Shown: one piece after another, positions 29,005 through 37,429 of the stretch
How the letters are laid out: each line of letters opens with the position of its first letter
How positions within the stretch are numbered: position 1 is the first letter of the stretch
Assembly (NCBI RefSeq): GCF_001544575.2
Contig: NZ_FCNY02000002.1
Span: 124,001-188,000 of the forward strand
Direction: 5' to 3'
Source: Caballeronia cordobensis
GTDB lineage: Bacteria; Pseudomonadota; Gammaproteobacteria; Burkholderiales; Burkholderiaceae
DNA: 64,000 bases
Position numbers and translations under genes: made by a program
Notes under the pieces: model-generated
Seen by the model: the letters and a program-made list of their open reading frames with translations, nothing else
What the model was told of the DNA's origin: nothing
The model's database searches: none

Positions 29005-30366
29005 TTACGGCTGCTGCGATTGCTGGCGGCGATGTCCGCCGTGGCGCGTGCCCGAGGCGGCGGAAGCGGGCGCGGCCGCCGAAGCGCCCGAGGCGCCCGA
29101 TGCACCCGAGGCCGCCTTCGCCTTTTCGGCCGGAATCGTGATCTTCGCGCCTTCCTTGAGGCGGTCCGAGCCGTCGATCACCACGCGCTCGCCCACTTGC
29201 AGGCCCGACTTGATGCTGGTGCGCTCGCCGTCGACCGGGCCGATCTTCACGTTGCGCACCGTCACGGTGTTGTCCGGCTTCACGACGTACACGAACGCGC
29301 CCGACGAGCCGTTCAGCACCGCGGAAGTCGGCACGATGGTCGCGCTCTTGATGACGTCGACGAGCAGTTTCGTGTTCACGAACTGATTCGGGAAAAGCAT
29401 GCTTTCCTTGTTGTCGAACGTGGCGCGCAGCTTGACGGTGCCGGTGGTCGTGTCGATCTGGTTGTCGACCGTTTCGAGGAAGCCCGCTTCGAGCGCCGTG
29501 GTGTTGGCGCGGTCGTATGCCGTGACCGACATCTTCGTGCCCGCGCGCAGCGGCTTGAGAATGGCGGCGAGGTTGTCTTCCGAAGTCGTGAAGATCACGC
29601 TGATCGGCTGCAACTGTGTAATGACGACGACGCCGTTGGTGTCGCCGGTCGTCACGTAGTTGCCGGGATCGACCTGGCGCAGGCCGACGCGCCCCGACAC
29701 CGGCGCCGTGATGCGCGCGTAGGTCAGGTCGAGCTTGTAGGTATCGACGTTCGCCTGGTCGGACTTCACCGCTCCTTCGTACTGCTTCACGAGCGAGGCT
29801 TGCGTGTCGACCTGCTGTTTGGCGATGGAATCCTGCGACAGCAGCGTCTGGTAGCGCTGCAAGTCGAGACGCGCGGTCTGCAAGAGCGCCTGATCTTTCG
29901 CGAGCGCGCCTTCGGCGTTGCGCAACGAGATTTCATACGGACGCGGGTCGATCTGGGCGAGCACGTCGCCTTTCTTGACCATCTGGCCTTCCCTGAAAGC
30001 GACATCGACGAGCGTGCCGTTCAGTTGCGTCTTGACCGTGACGTTCGCAAGCGGCGTGACCGTGCCGAGCGAATTGATGACGACCGGCATTTCACCCTGC
30101 GTGACGCTCGCCACGTGCACCGGCTGCGGCTGGTTCGCCGCGCTCGGGCCGCCGCGCCGGCCGCCCTGACGCGCTTCGGACTGGCCGCTCGCGCCGCTGC
30201 CGCTGCCACTGCCGCGATTCCACGGATGCCACCACGCGAGCGCGCCCGCGACGATCAGGATCGCGACGATGAGCGGCACGATCCGGCGACGCCGCGGCGC
30301 GGGCTCGATGGCGGCGTGTGTAGGAGGCGTCGGGCGCTGCCCGGAGGGATTCTTATGGTCGTCCAT
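29005..30366 (-). CDS. mdtA: RND efflux periplasmic adaptor, MdtA-like
   Basis: Membrane fusion protein of 453 residues linking the MdtBC pump to an outer-membrane channel. One N-terminal membrane anchor (IVPLIVAILIVAGALAWW, about 29-46) is followed by a Gly/Ser-rich linker, the lipoyl half-motif PLANVTVKTQLNGTLVDVAF, an alpha-hairpin near 160-210 and the beta-barrel domain (RVGLRQVDPGNYVTTGD near 240). The C-terminal tail is Ala/Ser-rich and ends in His/Arg/Gln-rich GTRHGGHRRQQSQQP. The start at 30366 (MDDHKNPSGQ) gives the usual short cytoplasmic leader; the open upstream extension lacks similarity. First gene of the mdtABC operon. Confidence 0.93.
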   Translation of the reverse strand: MDDHKNPSGQRPTPPTHAAIEPAPRRRRIVPLIVAILIVAGALAWWHPWNRGSGSGSGASGQSEARQGGRRGGPSAANQPQPVHVASVTQGEMPVVINSLGTVTPLANVTVKTQLNGTLVDVAFREGQMVKKGDVLAQIDPRPYEISLRNAEGALAKDQALLQTARLDLQRYQTLLSQDSIAKQQVDTQASLVKQYEGAVKSDQANVDTYKLDLTYARITAPVSGRVGLRQVDPGNYVTTGDTNGVVVITQLQPISVIFTTSEDNLAAILKPLRAGTKMSVTAYDRANTTALEAGFLETVDNQIDTTTGTVKLRATFDNKESMLFPNQFVNTKLLVDVIKSATIVPTSAVLNGSSGAFVYVVKPDNTVTVRNVKIGPVDGERTSIKSGLQVGERVVIDGSDRLKEGAKITIPAEKAKAASGASGASGASAAAPASAASGTRHGGHRRQQSQQP

Positions 30367-30664
30367 CGGTTCGGTGGCTGGGTCTTTCAAAACTGTCGTA
30401 CGGAGCGCGGATGGGCGGCGGTCGCGATTCGGGCGCGCATGAACCGCAACCGAAGCGGAAGCCTTGCATGGTCGGGGCCGCGAAAGCGGGCGCAAGGCCG
30501 GAGAGTTGGCTGGACTCGCGGCGCGGCCCCGGTGCGCGCGAAGCATGATGCTACGTCCCGTACCGGGGGCCGTCCACCCGTCATTCTTTCTGTTGATTAC
30601 GACTGTTACACGCGTGCGGGCGCTGGCTTTCGACGTCGTTGCACAGTTTCACGCGGCGCTCAGT

Positions 30665-31486
30665 CTAACTGGCGGCGCGCGTGCCGCCGATCTCGCGCGT
30701 GATGTTGCCGATGCATTCGAGCAGGGCGGGCGCCACGGCGTCGAACAGGATTTCGCGGGGGCATTGATGCGCGGCGCCGCCGCAGTTGACCGAGTAGCGC
30801 TCTTCCGACGGTCCGACGAAGCCGGCCGCGACGGCGTTGAGTCCGTGATGCCATTCGCCGAGCGAAGTCGCGAAGCCCAGGCGCAATGCATCGTCGATGC
30901 CGCGCTGCAAGCCGCCCGAGATGGCAGGCCAGTCGTCGCCCGATGCGGTCTGGAGACTGCCGATGAGCGCGCGCCGGTCCGCCTCCGACAGCACCGCAAG
31001 ATACGCGCGCCCGACCGCCGTGCGGCTCAGGTCCATGCGGCCGCCGACTTCGAGTCGCGAGACGAGCACGGCCGATCGCGGCCGAATGGCATCGATTACA
31101 ACCATTTCCAAACGATCGCGCACGGCAAGATGGACAGATAGTCCTGTATGCTCGGCGAGCCGGATGAGAAACGGGCGCGCCCGTGCGCGAATATCGAAAT
31201 TGCGTAAGAATCCGTTGCTCAGTTCGAGCACGGACGCGGTCAGCACGAAGCGTTCGCTGTCCGGCAGACGATGCAGCAGTCCCGCGCCGACGAGCGTCGC
31301 GGTAATGCGCGAGATCGTCGGCTTCGGAATGCCGGTCCAGTCGGTCAGCTCGCGGTTGCTCACGGGCGCATCGGCGGCGGCGATCCTGCGCAGCACGTCC
31401 AGCCCGCGCGCAAGCGCGGTGACTTCTTCGCCGTCCTTTTCCCGGACACGCTCTCGGCCCATCGACCGATCAATTTGCATAGGCAT
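30665..31486 (-). CDS. IclR family transcriptional regulator
   Basis: DNA-binding regulator of 273 residues. The winged helix-turn-helix spans about 23-85 (ALARGLDVLRRIAAADAPVS, then NRELTDWTGIPKPTISRITA) and the effector-binding domain follows (LSVHLAVRDRLEMVVIDAIR near 120; SLGEWHHGLNAVAAGFVG near 207). Start is uncertain: ATGs at 31486, 31480 and 31462 are possible and none has a good ribosome site. It lies 298 bases upstream of mdtA in the same direction; no catabolic operon adjoins it, so its targets, possibly including mdtABC or itself, are unknown. Confidence 0.88.
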   Translation of the reverse strand: MPMQIDRSMGRERVREKDGEEVTALARGLDVLRRIAAADAPVSNRELTDWTGIPKPTISRITATLVGAGLLHRLPDSERFVLTASVLELSNGFLRNFDIRARARPFLIRLAEHTGLSVHLAVRDRLEMVVIDAIRPRSAVLVSRLEVGGRMDLSRTAVGRAYLAVLSEADRRALIGSLQTASGDDWPAISGGLQRGIDDALRLGFATSLGEWHHGLNAVAAGFVGPSEERYSVNCGGAAHQCPREILFDAVAPALLECIGNITREIGGTRAAS

Positions 31487-31495
31487 TTGTTTTGT

Positions 31496-31508
31496 GAAAC
31501 ATCGTTTT
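31496..31508. promoter_or_regulatory. Possible IclR-type operator
   Basis: The near-palindrome GAAAC-ATC-GTTTT lies 10 bases upstream of the iclR start. IclR regulators often bind such A/T-edged inverted repeats and repress themselves. Assignment rests on position and symmetry alone. Confidence 0.25.
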
Positions 31509-31661
31509 ATTTGATAACTGACCGCAATTCTACAAGCAGGAATCAAGAAACTTGCAAACGATGCAAGAGTTCACAATAAGCGGCATGACTGATGAAAGTT
31601 TTTTCCGCAATGGCATGAGTTGAGCGATGGATGGGCACTTGCCCGGACTGCGAAATTTTGC

Positions 31662-31690
31662 TTGACTTGGGCAGCGATCCCGGAAAAAAT
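31662..31690 (+). promoter_or_regulatory. Sigma-70 promoter for a candidate small RNA
   Basis: TTGACT at 31662-31667 and AAAAAT at 31685-31690 are separated by exactly 17 bases. An AT-rich tract (GAAATTTTG) precedes the -35 element. Transcription would start near 31697. Confidence 0.55.
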
Positions 31691-31696
31691 GGAACC

Positions 31697-31830
31697 GAAT
31701 TTCGAAACCCGAAGCGATGTGCGCGAATGCGCTTCCCGTTAAGGTTTGATGACAGGCTCTCAGGTTCTAGCACGGCCCTCGGAATGGCTAGAACTTTTAA
31801 GGCGCTACGGAAACGTAGCGCCTTTTTTTT
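31697..31830 (+). ncRNA. Candidate intergenic small RNA, about 134 nt
   Basis: The interval runs from a sigma-70-like promoter to a strong terminator and contains no convincing reading frame. Three stem-loops are visible: GAAGCG/CGCTTC (31711-31735), GTTCTAGC/GCTAGAAC (31764-31794) and the terminator stem (31801-31822). A short U-run (ctttt) follows the second stem and a run of eight T follows the last, a layout typical of Hfq-binding small RNAs. I do not recognise it as a named family. It lies in a 493-base gap between iclR and a small membrane-protein gene; the rest of that gap shows nothing definite. RNA evidence is needed to be sure. Confidence 0.5.
31799..31830 (+). terminator. Strong intrinsic terminator
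   Basis: The perfect stem GGCGCTACG/CGTAGCGCC with a GAAA tetraloop (31801-31822) is followed by eight T. No protein-coding gene ends just upstream on this strand, which is why a small RNA is proposed. Confidence 0.88.
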
Positions 31831-31979
31831 CGCCCGCGCGTTCGCGAAATGCTTCGGCGCGAATATACCTTTAATGCGGGCGAACCGCATCGGCTAAACG
31901 GGCGCGGGGAAGGCGGGGGACCTGCGAAGGGGGCCTGCAAGAGAGGCGGCGAAGGCGCGATGCTCGCCGCGCCGAAAGC

Positions 31980-32300
31980 TCAATACACGCTGCTGAACAC
32001 ACGCGGCGGCTTGCGCAAACGCTTGCCGCGCACAATCCAGTAGACGCTCGCGCACACGAGCAGCAGCGCGACGGCGAAGACGATCAGCGGCGAGATTTGT
32101 TGCGGCGGCGGCGGGGTTGTCGCAATGAGCAAGGCAGCGAAGAATGCCGCGCCCGCCTGATAGTACGAGCGATTGGCGAGATTGCGGCGCATGCGGACAG
32201 TCGTGAATCGTGAGATCGGGGCGCGGGTAAACGGCTCGAACAACATGCACCCTGCGACAAGGGCGATAGCGACATTCATGAAGAGCATGGTGCTGGACAT
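31980..32300 (-). CDS. Small hypothetical membrane protein
   Basis: Predicted protein of 106 residues with three hydrophobic stretches: about 4-20 (TMLFMNVAIALVAGCML), 48-60 (AGAAFFAALLIAT) and 70-90 (SPLIVFAVALLLVCASVYWI). Basic residues flank the segments (RFTTVRMRRNLANR; RGKRLRKPPR). No domain is recognised. No clear ribosome site precedes the ATG at 32300, and ATGs at residues 5 and 8 are alternatives. Support is the hydrophobic pattern and codon composition; modest certainty that it is a gene. Confidence 0.5.
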   Translation of the reverse strand: MSSTMLFMNVAIALVAGCMLFEPFTRAPISRFTTVRMRRNLANRSYYQAGAAFFAALLIATTPPPPQQISPLIVFAVALLLVCASVYWIVRGKRLRKPPRVFSSVY

Positions 32301-32573
32301 CGTGGAGGCGGGACGCGGCGAATATATGCCAAGGCGATATCGGCTAAAACCAGAAGTCTCTTAAATGTAGAGGGAACGTTCTATTCACGATTTTTTCGCG
32401 GATGCGCTTTCTATGAAACCATTTTGAAAGGCTAATAAAGTGCGCTTGTCGGCGATCAGGTTCCCCTGCGATGCAAGGTTCGGCCATTCGACGTGGCGTA
32501 TGATGTGGCCGAAATCTTGAGATGCTCACAGCCGTGCGCGCGAATGCGCACGCATCACGCGGAAGGTAACACC

Positions 32574-33032
32574 ATGCAGATGAATCCCATGACCCGAATC
32601 GTCATCGCGCTCGCGGCGCTCGGCGTGCTCGCCGCATGCGAGAAGCACGACGCCACCGCGGGGCAGGCCGCGGGCGCCTTCAACAACCTGGCGAGCCAGA
32701 CCAGCCAGAAGTTCGATCAGGCGGCGAGTTACGTCGGCCAGAAAGTCGATGCGGCCAAGCAGTCGGCGCAGCAGAACATCGGCAATGCCGGCTCGATGCC
32801 CGATATTTCCGCGAGCGGCGTGGCTGCGACGGCCCGCTCGAACTTCGACAATGCGGCGAGCGCGACCAATGCCGCGATCAATAACGCCGCGAGCGCGACC
32901 GGCGCGGGCCTGCAGTCGGCCGGGCGCAAGTTGCAGGAATGGTCCGCGCAGGGCAGCGCGTCGAACACGTCGGCGGGAGCGGCCAGTCCTTCGGGCGAAG
33001 GCAGCGGTGCGCGCACGGAGATGGACAAATAG
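32574..33032 (+). CDS. Ala-rich lipoprotein, hypothetical
   Basis: Protein of 152 residues with a lipoprotein signal peptide ending in the lipobox LAAC (Cys near residue 19), so it should be lipid-anchored in the envelope. The mature part is rich in Ala, Ser, Asn and Gln, with repeated amphipathic segments such as FDQAASYVGQKVDAAKQSAQ and FDNAASATNAAINNAASATG. This spacing recalls LEA-like or apolipoprotein-like helices, but no family is assigned. GGAAGG at 32561-32566 precedes the ATG at 32574; an upstream in-frame start would bury the signal peptide and is rejected. Confidence 0.8.
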   Translation: MQMNPMTRIVIALAALGVLAACEKHDATAGQAAGAFNNLASQTSQKFDQAASYVGQKVDAAKQSAQQNIGNAGSMPDISASGVAATARSNFDNAASATNAAINNAASATGAGLQSAGRKLQEWSAQGSASNTSAGAASPSGEGSGARTEMDK

Positions 33033-33178
33033 CGCGAACAAGCGTGTCGCGGGACGAATCGCAGCGCCGTTTCATCTGAAAAATCGGCGCGCGACGCTTA
33101 ACATTCGGTTACGTCCGCAACGGTCGGGCGTCTAGTCACAGCCGCTAAACTGGCGGTCTTTCAGAAATCGAGACCGTT

Positions 33179-35800
33179 ATGAAGTCACGCAACCTCGCGC
33201 GGCCACGCGCGTGGGCGTCAGTCGCGATGTCCTGGATGGCGGCGCTCGCGCGGGTCCGCGCGCGACATATTGGCTGCGCAATTTCGTTGGTCATCTCGTC
33301 GATGCTTGCCGCATCGATCGCCCACGCGGGGCCCGCACTCACGCTGCCTACTTTCCAGGAACTGATCACGCCGGCCGCGCCCGCATCCGCGCCAGAGCCT
33401 GCGTCGGGAGCGGATGCGCCCGCCATGTCCGATGCCGAGATGCTGCGCTCGCTCGACAACATCATCACGACGCTCGACAGCGACAAGCAGCGCGCGGCGC
33501 TCGTCGCGCAACTGAAGCATCTGCGCGACGCCAAGCGCGCGGCCGACACCGCCGCGCCCGCATCGGGCGTTGCGGCCTCCGACGCCGCCGCGAGCGGCAC
33601 GCCGGCGTCCGCGCCGGCGGCGCCTTCGGTCGTCGCGACGATGGCGCAGAACGCGGGCCTGCTCGGCGCGATCGCGTCGGCGCTCACCAACATCGAGGCC
33701 GACGTGAAGCGCGGCAAGACGCCGTTCGCGTATTGGGTCGGGCGCTTCAACGCGGCGGGCAACGAGCTCTTCACGATCGTCACGAGCCAGAGCCGCGAAT
33801 CGTTTGGCCGCACGCTCTTCAACTTCTTCGCGACGCTCCTGGGCTGGGGCGCGTGCGCGTTCGTGCTCGTCTACATCCAGCGGCGCGTGCAGGCGCGCTA
33901 CGGCATCGACACGGGCCTGCATTCGAATCCGACCACGGGCGAACTGCTGCGCTTCACGTTGCGTCGCGTGGCGCCGTATCTGTTCGCGTTTCTCGCGGCG
34001 CTGACTTTCACGCATTACATGCCGCTGTCGCTCGGCCGCACGCTGGCGATGGTCACCGCTTACGCGATCGTCGCGGGCGCGGTGTTCTCGGCGATCTGTC
34101 TCATCATGTTTTCGCTGTTCGGCTCGGCGCACCGGCGCGTGGCGGTGAACGTGCTGATCGTGCGCGCGCGGCGGCTCCTGTTTCTGATCGGCACGCTCGG
34201 CGCGCTCGGCGACGCCGCCGCCAATTACGATGTCGCGCAGCAACTCGGCACCAATCTCTCCGCGCTGATATCGACGTGCGCGAACATGGGCGCGGCGGGC
34301 CTCACCGCGTATTTCGCGCTGGCCTATCAGCGTCCCGTCGCGCATCTGATCCGCAGCCGCACCTACGAGCAGCGCAACACGCGCAAGGCCGCAACCGAAA
34401 CCTTCGAAGTGGTCGCCTCGCTGTGGCAATTGCCGCTGTTGCTGCTCGCGTCGGCGTCGGTGGTGGCGACGCTGATGGGCATCGGCACGTCGGAGAACGT
34501 CTTGCAGATGGCGATCGCGACCGCAGGGCTGCTCGTCGTCGCGTTCTTTCTGTCGGCGATCGTCGTGCGCATCACGCGGCCGAAGTCACGCAAGCCGCGC
34601 CGGCAATCGGCGTACGTGCGCAGGCTGATCAAGTTCGTCGGCACGATGATCGTCGTCGGCGTGTGGCTGGTGTTTCTGGAACTGTCGTCGCGCTTCTGGG
34701 GTTTTTCGCTCGCGCACATGGCCGAGCAAAGCGTCGCGGCGCGCGGCATCACGCACGCGGTCGCGATGATCGTGCTGACGTTCTTCGTCGTCTGGCTGAT
34801 CTGGATTCTCATCGACACGGGCATTCAGGAAGCGCTGCGCCCGGATGCCGCGCGGCGCGGTGGGCGCGGCCCGAGCATGCGCGCGCGCACCATGCTGCCG
34901 CTCGTGCGCAACGTCGTGTTCGTGTTCCTGCTGACGGTCGCTGCGATCGTCACGGCCGCCAATCTCGGCCTGAACGTGACGCCGCTGCTCGCGGGCGCGG
35001 GCGTGATCGGTCTCGCGGTCGGTTTCGGCGCGCAGTCGCTGGTCGCGGATCTGATCACGGGGCTTTTCATCATCATCGAGGACACGATTTCGGTCGGCGA
35101 TTCGATCGAGGTCGAGGGCGGCCACGCGGGCATCGTCGAAAGTCTGACGATACGCACGGTGCGTCTGCGCGACGGGCAGGGCGCGATCCACGCGATTCCG
35201 TTCTCGCAGATCAAGACGGTGAAAAACCTGTCGCGCGACTTCGCGTACGCGGTGTTTGAAGTGCGCGTGCCGTTTTCCGCCGACATCGACGACGTCACGC
35301 AGATGATCCGCGAAGTCGGCGCCGATCTGATGGCCGATTTCCGATACCGCCTCGAAATGCTCGGGCCGGTCGAAGTGTGGGGCCTCGACCGCTTCGATCC
35401 GAACTGGATGGTCGTGAAAGGGCAGATCAAGACGCGGCCGCTGCAGCAATGGAGCGTCGCGCGGGCGTTCAATCTGCGCATCAAGCGCAAGATGGACGAA
35501 GCGGGCATGGAGATTCCGGTGCCGCAAATGCACGTTCAGATGACGCGCGATGCGATGTCCGGCCTCGACGCCGAAGGGCGCGAACGCGCGCGCCGCATCT
35601 GGACCGGCGAGGCGAACGCGCCGGTGGAAGAGGAAGAAGAGGCGTTGACGGCCGGGTCGGGCCCTGCGCGTGGGACGAAGCCCGCGACGGCCGCGGCGCG
35701 CGACGTGTCGCACGAACCCCAGGCCGCGCCGCCGCCGACCGATCAGTCCGTGCCGATTCCGCCGCAGATTCCGACGGCGTCCGAGCCGGGGAAGGGCTGA
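33179..35800 (+). CDS. Large MscS-family mechanosensitive channel
   Basis: Inner-membrane channel of 873 residues that probably releases solutes on hypo-osmotic shock. It has an N-terminal signal-like segment (residues about 32-50), an Ala-rich periplasmic domain of about 150 residues, about ten membrane helices, and a C-terminal MscS pore domain: AGVIGLAVGFGAQSLVADLI near 609 and DTISVGDSIEVEGGHAGIVE near 633. The upper helices and the long periplasmic part place it among the large MscK/YbiO-like members rather than MscS itself. The acidic and Pro/Ala-rich tail after about 805 is probably disordered. It stands alone, convergent with the next gene. Confidence 0.92.
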   Translation: MKSRNLARPRAWASVAMSWMAALARVRARHIGCAISLVISSMLAASIAHAGPALTLPTFQELITPAAPASAPEPASGADAPAMSDAEMLRSLDNIITTLDSDKQRAALVAQLKHLRDAKRAADTAAPASGVAASDAAASGTPASAPAAPSVVATMAQNAGLLGAIASALTNIEADVKRGKTPFAYWVGRFNAAGNELFTIVTSQSRESFGRTLFNFFATLLGWGACAFVLVYIQRRVQARYGIDTGLHSNPTTGELLRFTLRRVAPYLFAFLAALTFTHYMPLSLGRTLAMVTAYAIVAGAVFSAICLIMFSLFGSAHRRVAVNVLIVRARRLLFLIGTLGALGDAAANYDVAQQLGTNLSALISTCANMGAAGLTAYFALAYQRPVAHLIRSRTYEQRNTRKAATETFEVVASLWQLPLLLLASASVVATLMGIGTSENVLQMAIATAGLLVVAFFLSAIVVRITRPKSRKPRRQSAYVRRLIKFVGTMIVVGVWLVFLELSSRFWGFSLAHMAEQSVAARGITHAVAMIVLTFFVVWLIWILIDTGIQEALRPDAARRGGRGPSMRARTMLPLVRNVVFVFLLTVAAIVTAANLGLNVTPLLAGAGVIGLAVGFGAQSLVADLITGLFIIIEDTISVGDSIEVEGGHAGIVESLTIRTVRLRDGQGAIHAIPFSQIKTVKNLSRDFAYAVFEVRVPFSADIDDVTQMIREVGADLMADFRYRLEMLGPVEVWGLDRFDPNWMVVKGQIKTRPLQQWSVARAFNLRIKRKMDEAGMEIPVPQMHVQMTRDAMSGLDAEGRERARRIWTGEANAPVEEEEEALTAGSGPARGTKPATAAARDVSHEPQAAPPPTDQSVPIPPQIPTASEPGKG

Positions 35801-35822
35801 GCGCGCGCCGCTTTACGTCGTC

Positions 35823-36407
35823 TTATGCCGCGAGCAGATCGTTGACATGCGTGGCGATCTGCGCGCCCGCGACGCCGTAGATATGCAGCGACACGGCGCG
35901 CGCGGTGGCATCGGCGGGATTGCCGAGCTGATGAATCGCGCCGCGTCCCGCATCCACGTAAGACACCGCGCCCGGCGCGCGGGCGTGCCGCCGCGTGGCG
36001 ACCGCGCAATGTTCGAGCGGGTCCCAGCGATAAAGCGTCTCCTCCAGCGTGCCTTCGATCACCGCATAGCCGCACCACGTCCGGTGGCCATGCACCGGGC
36101 TCGCTTGCCCCGGCTCCCAGACGAGCGCGGCGATCGCATAGCGATTCAGTGGATCGGCGGCGAGCAGATGACGGCAATAGGCTTGCGCATTGCTTGTGCG
36201 CTGATCCGGGCGCAGCAGGTCCGGCCCGGCGATGGCGCGTTGCAGCGCGAGGCGCACGCGTTGCCCGAACGACGCGCCCGGGGCCGTTTCGGCGGCCTCG
36301 AACGCGGCGTCGATTTCGCGGCACAGCTGTTCCAGCGCCGCGCTCGGATTGCCGCCGGAAGCGGGGAAGAAGGGCCGCGCCGGGCGGCTGACATGTTCGG
36401 ATCGCAT
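35823..36407 (-). CDS. Cysteine dioxygenase-family cupin (thiol dioxygenase)
   Basis: Predicted non-haem iron thiol dioxygenase of 194 residues. The cupin core shows VHGHRTWCGYAVIEGTLEE with iron ligands H106 and H108, and GAIHQLGN with H159. A Cys at 112 lies close to the position of the cross-linked Cys of animal cysteine dioxygenase. Bacterial relatives oxidise cysteine or 3-mercaptopropionate to the sulfinic acid; the substrate cannot be settled here. It is divergent from an Lrp/AsnC-type regulator across 127 bases that contain repeated AAATAG sites, which suggests amino-acid-responsive control. Confidence 0.83.
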   Translation of the reverse strand: MRSEHVSRPARPFFPASGGNPSAALEQLCREIDAAFEAAETAPGASFGQRVRLALQRAIAGPDLLRPDQRTSNAQAYCRHLLAADPLNRYAIAALVWEPGQASPVHGHRTWCGYAVIEGTLEETLYRWDPLEHCAVATRRHARAPGAVSYVDAGRGAIHQLGNPADATARAVSLHIYGVAGAQIATHVNDLLAA

Positions 36408-36444
36408 AGTGAGAGGGCCGTCTTGCTGTCGTTATCGGGTCAAA

Positions 36445-36509
36445 CTATTTATACCGGCTTGCCTCCAGAAATAGTTTCCATATAATTCCGCTCGGATAGC
36501 CAGAAATAG
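36445..36509. promoter_or_regulatory. Repeated AAATAG sites between thiol dioxygenase and Lrp-type genes
   Basis: CCAGAAATAG occurs twice in the same orientation (36465-36474 and 36500-36509), 35 bases apart, and CTATTT, the reverse complement of AAATAG, lies at 36445-36450. The first copy is part of the longer inverted arrangement CTATTT...AAATAG. The array sits in the AT-rich shared promoter region, as expected for a multimeric Lrp-family regulator. Confidence 0.5.
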
Positions 36510-36534
36510 AATAATTTCCTCCAAGGGGTGCAGC

Positions 36535-37008
36535 ATGGGAATGGACCTCATCGACCGCAAACTGCTCGAATTACTGCAGAACGACGTGACGATGCCCATC
36601 GCGGAGCTCGCGCAACGCGTGAATCTGTCGCAGACGCCGTGCTGGAAGCGCGTTCAGCGACTCAAGGAGACGGGCGTGATTCGCGCGCAGGTGGCGCTTT
36701 GCGATCCGAAGAAGCTGGGCGTGGGCACGACGGTGTTCGTCGCGGTGCGCACGAATCAGCACACGCAGACATGGGCGGAAGATTTCACGCGCGCCGTGCG
36801 CGACATTCCGGAAGTGGTCGAGGTGTACCGGATGAGCGGCGAGACCGATTATCTTCTGCGCGTCGTGGTGTCCGATATCGACGACTACGATCGCGTGTAC
36901 AAGCAGCTCATCCGCGCGGTGCCGCTTTACGACGTGAGTTCGAGCTTCGCAATGGAGCAGATCAAGTATTCGACGGCATTGCCGGTGCGGCCGACGCTTG
37001 CGCCTTGA
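36535..37008 (+). CDS. Lrp/AsnC family transcriptional regulator
   Basis: Regulator of 157 residues, the usual size. The N-terminal helix-turn-helix is LLQNDVTMPIAELAQRVNLS with NLSQTPCWKRVQRLKETGVI (about 29-48); the C-terminal RAM effector domain contains VEVYRMSGETDYLLRVVVSD near 94-113. GGGGTG/AAGG just before 36535 provides the ribosome site. It is divergently oriented from the thiol dioxygenase, the normal layout for an Lrp-type protein controlling an adjacent amino-acid degradation gene, so sensing of cysteine or a related thiol is the leading inference. Confidence 0.93.
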   Translation: MGMDLIDRKLLELLQNDVTMPIAELAQRVNLSQTPCWKRVQRLKETGVIRAQVALCDPKKLGVGTTVFVAVRTNQHTQTWAEDFTRAVRDIPEVVEVYRMSGETDYLLRVVVSDIDDYDRVYKQLIRAVPLYDVSSSFAMEQIKYSTALPVRPTLAP

Positions 37009-37134
37009 GCTTCGGATGCTCACAGGCGCTGCAGGAGAATCGCGCCTGTTCACTGCTTTTTCGCAGATAAAGTTAGGAATTACAAGCAATACGCGGAGAT
37101 TGAGCGTGTGTATGATGAGACTCGCTGGGCATTA

Positions 37135-37166
37135 GATTCGATGAGATTCGGTATCCTTATCGAATC
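37135..37166. repeat. Inverted repeat upstream of a small gene
   Basis: GATTCGAT (37135-37142) and ATCGAATC (37159-37166) can pair around a 16-base loop that carries a further GATTCGG. AAAAAG follows. It lies in the 230 bases between the Lrp-type gene and a 57-residue reading frame, about 75 bases upstream of that frame. It may be an operator or a leader hairpin. Nothing else definite is visible in the gap. Confidence 0.45.
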
Positions 37167-37238
37167 AAAAAGCCCAAGGGGGCGTGCCCCGTCTCGTCAT
37201 CACGGCCTGCGGGCCTTTAATCCAGAGGAACAAACACA

Positions 37239-37412
37239 ATGATTGAAATCAGCCGTCATGCATTGGCTCAATCCGGTGTCGCGGGCGGAGCCGCGAAGCA
37301 ATCCGGCAAGTCCTGCCCGATCGAGCCGAGTACGCCGACTCAGTCGGGGATGACGTCCACGCTCGTGGTTGTCGACGGCAAGGTCGTCGTCGACCGCACG
37401 GTCGTGTTCTGA
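37239..37412 (+). CDS. Small protein of 57 residues, unknown
   Basis: Reading frame MIEISRHALAQSGVAG to VVVDGKVVVDRTVVF, stopping at 37410-37412. AGAGGA at 37224-37229 lies nine bases before the ATG, and a 16-bp perfect hairpin begins 17 bases after the stop, so it has the outline of a complete small transcription unit. The N-terminal half is Ala/Gly/Gln/Ser-rich with a single Cys (KSCPIEPSTPTQSG); the C-terminal third alternates Val with charged residues, like beta-strands around a DG turn. There is no signal peptide or membrane helix, and I recognise no family. Confidence 0.5.
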   Translation: MIEISRHALAQSGVAGGAAKQSGKSCPIEPSTPTQSGMTSTLVVVDGKVVVDRTVVF

Positions 37413-37429
37413 CCAACCGCCGCGTGATG

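Noticed and set aside
21922..30702. Plus-strand open frame of nearly 3000 codons
   Set aside because: It is antisense to the mdtABC operon and other genes; the Arg/His/Asp-rich translation is the shadow of RND pump sequences, not a giant protein.
31697..31830. 6S RNA or 4.5S RNA as identity of the small-RNA candidate
   Set aside because: The transcript has three separate hairpins and its own terminator, not the long rod with a central bubble of 6S RNA or the conserved tip of 4.5S RNA.
32493..32573. Upstream start for the Ala-rich lipoprotein
   Set aside because: It would place 27 residues before a clear lipoprotein signal peptide; the ATG at 32574 has a good ribosome site.
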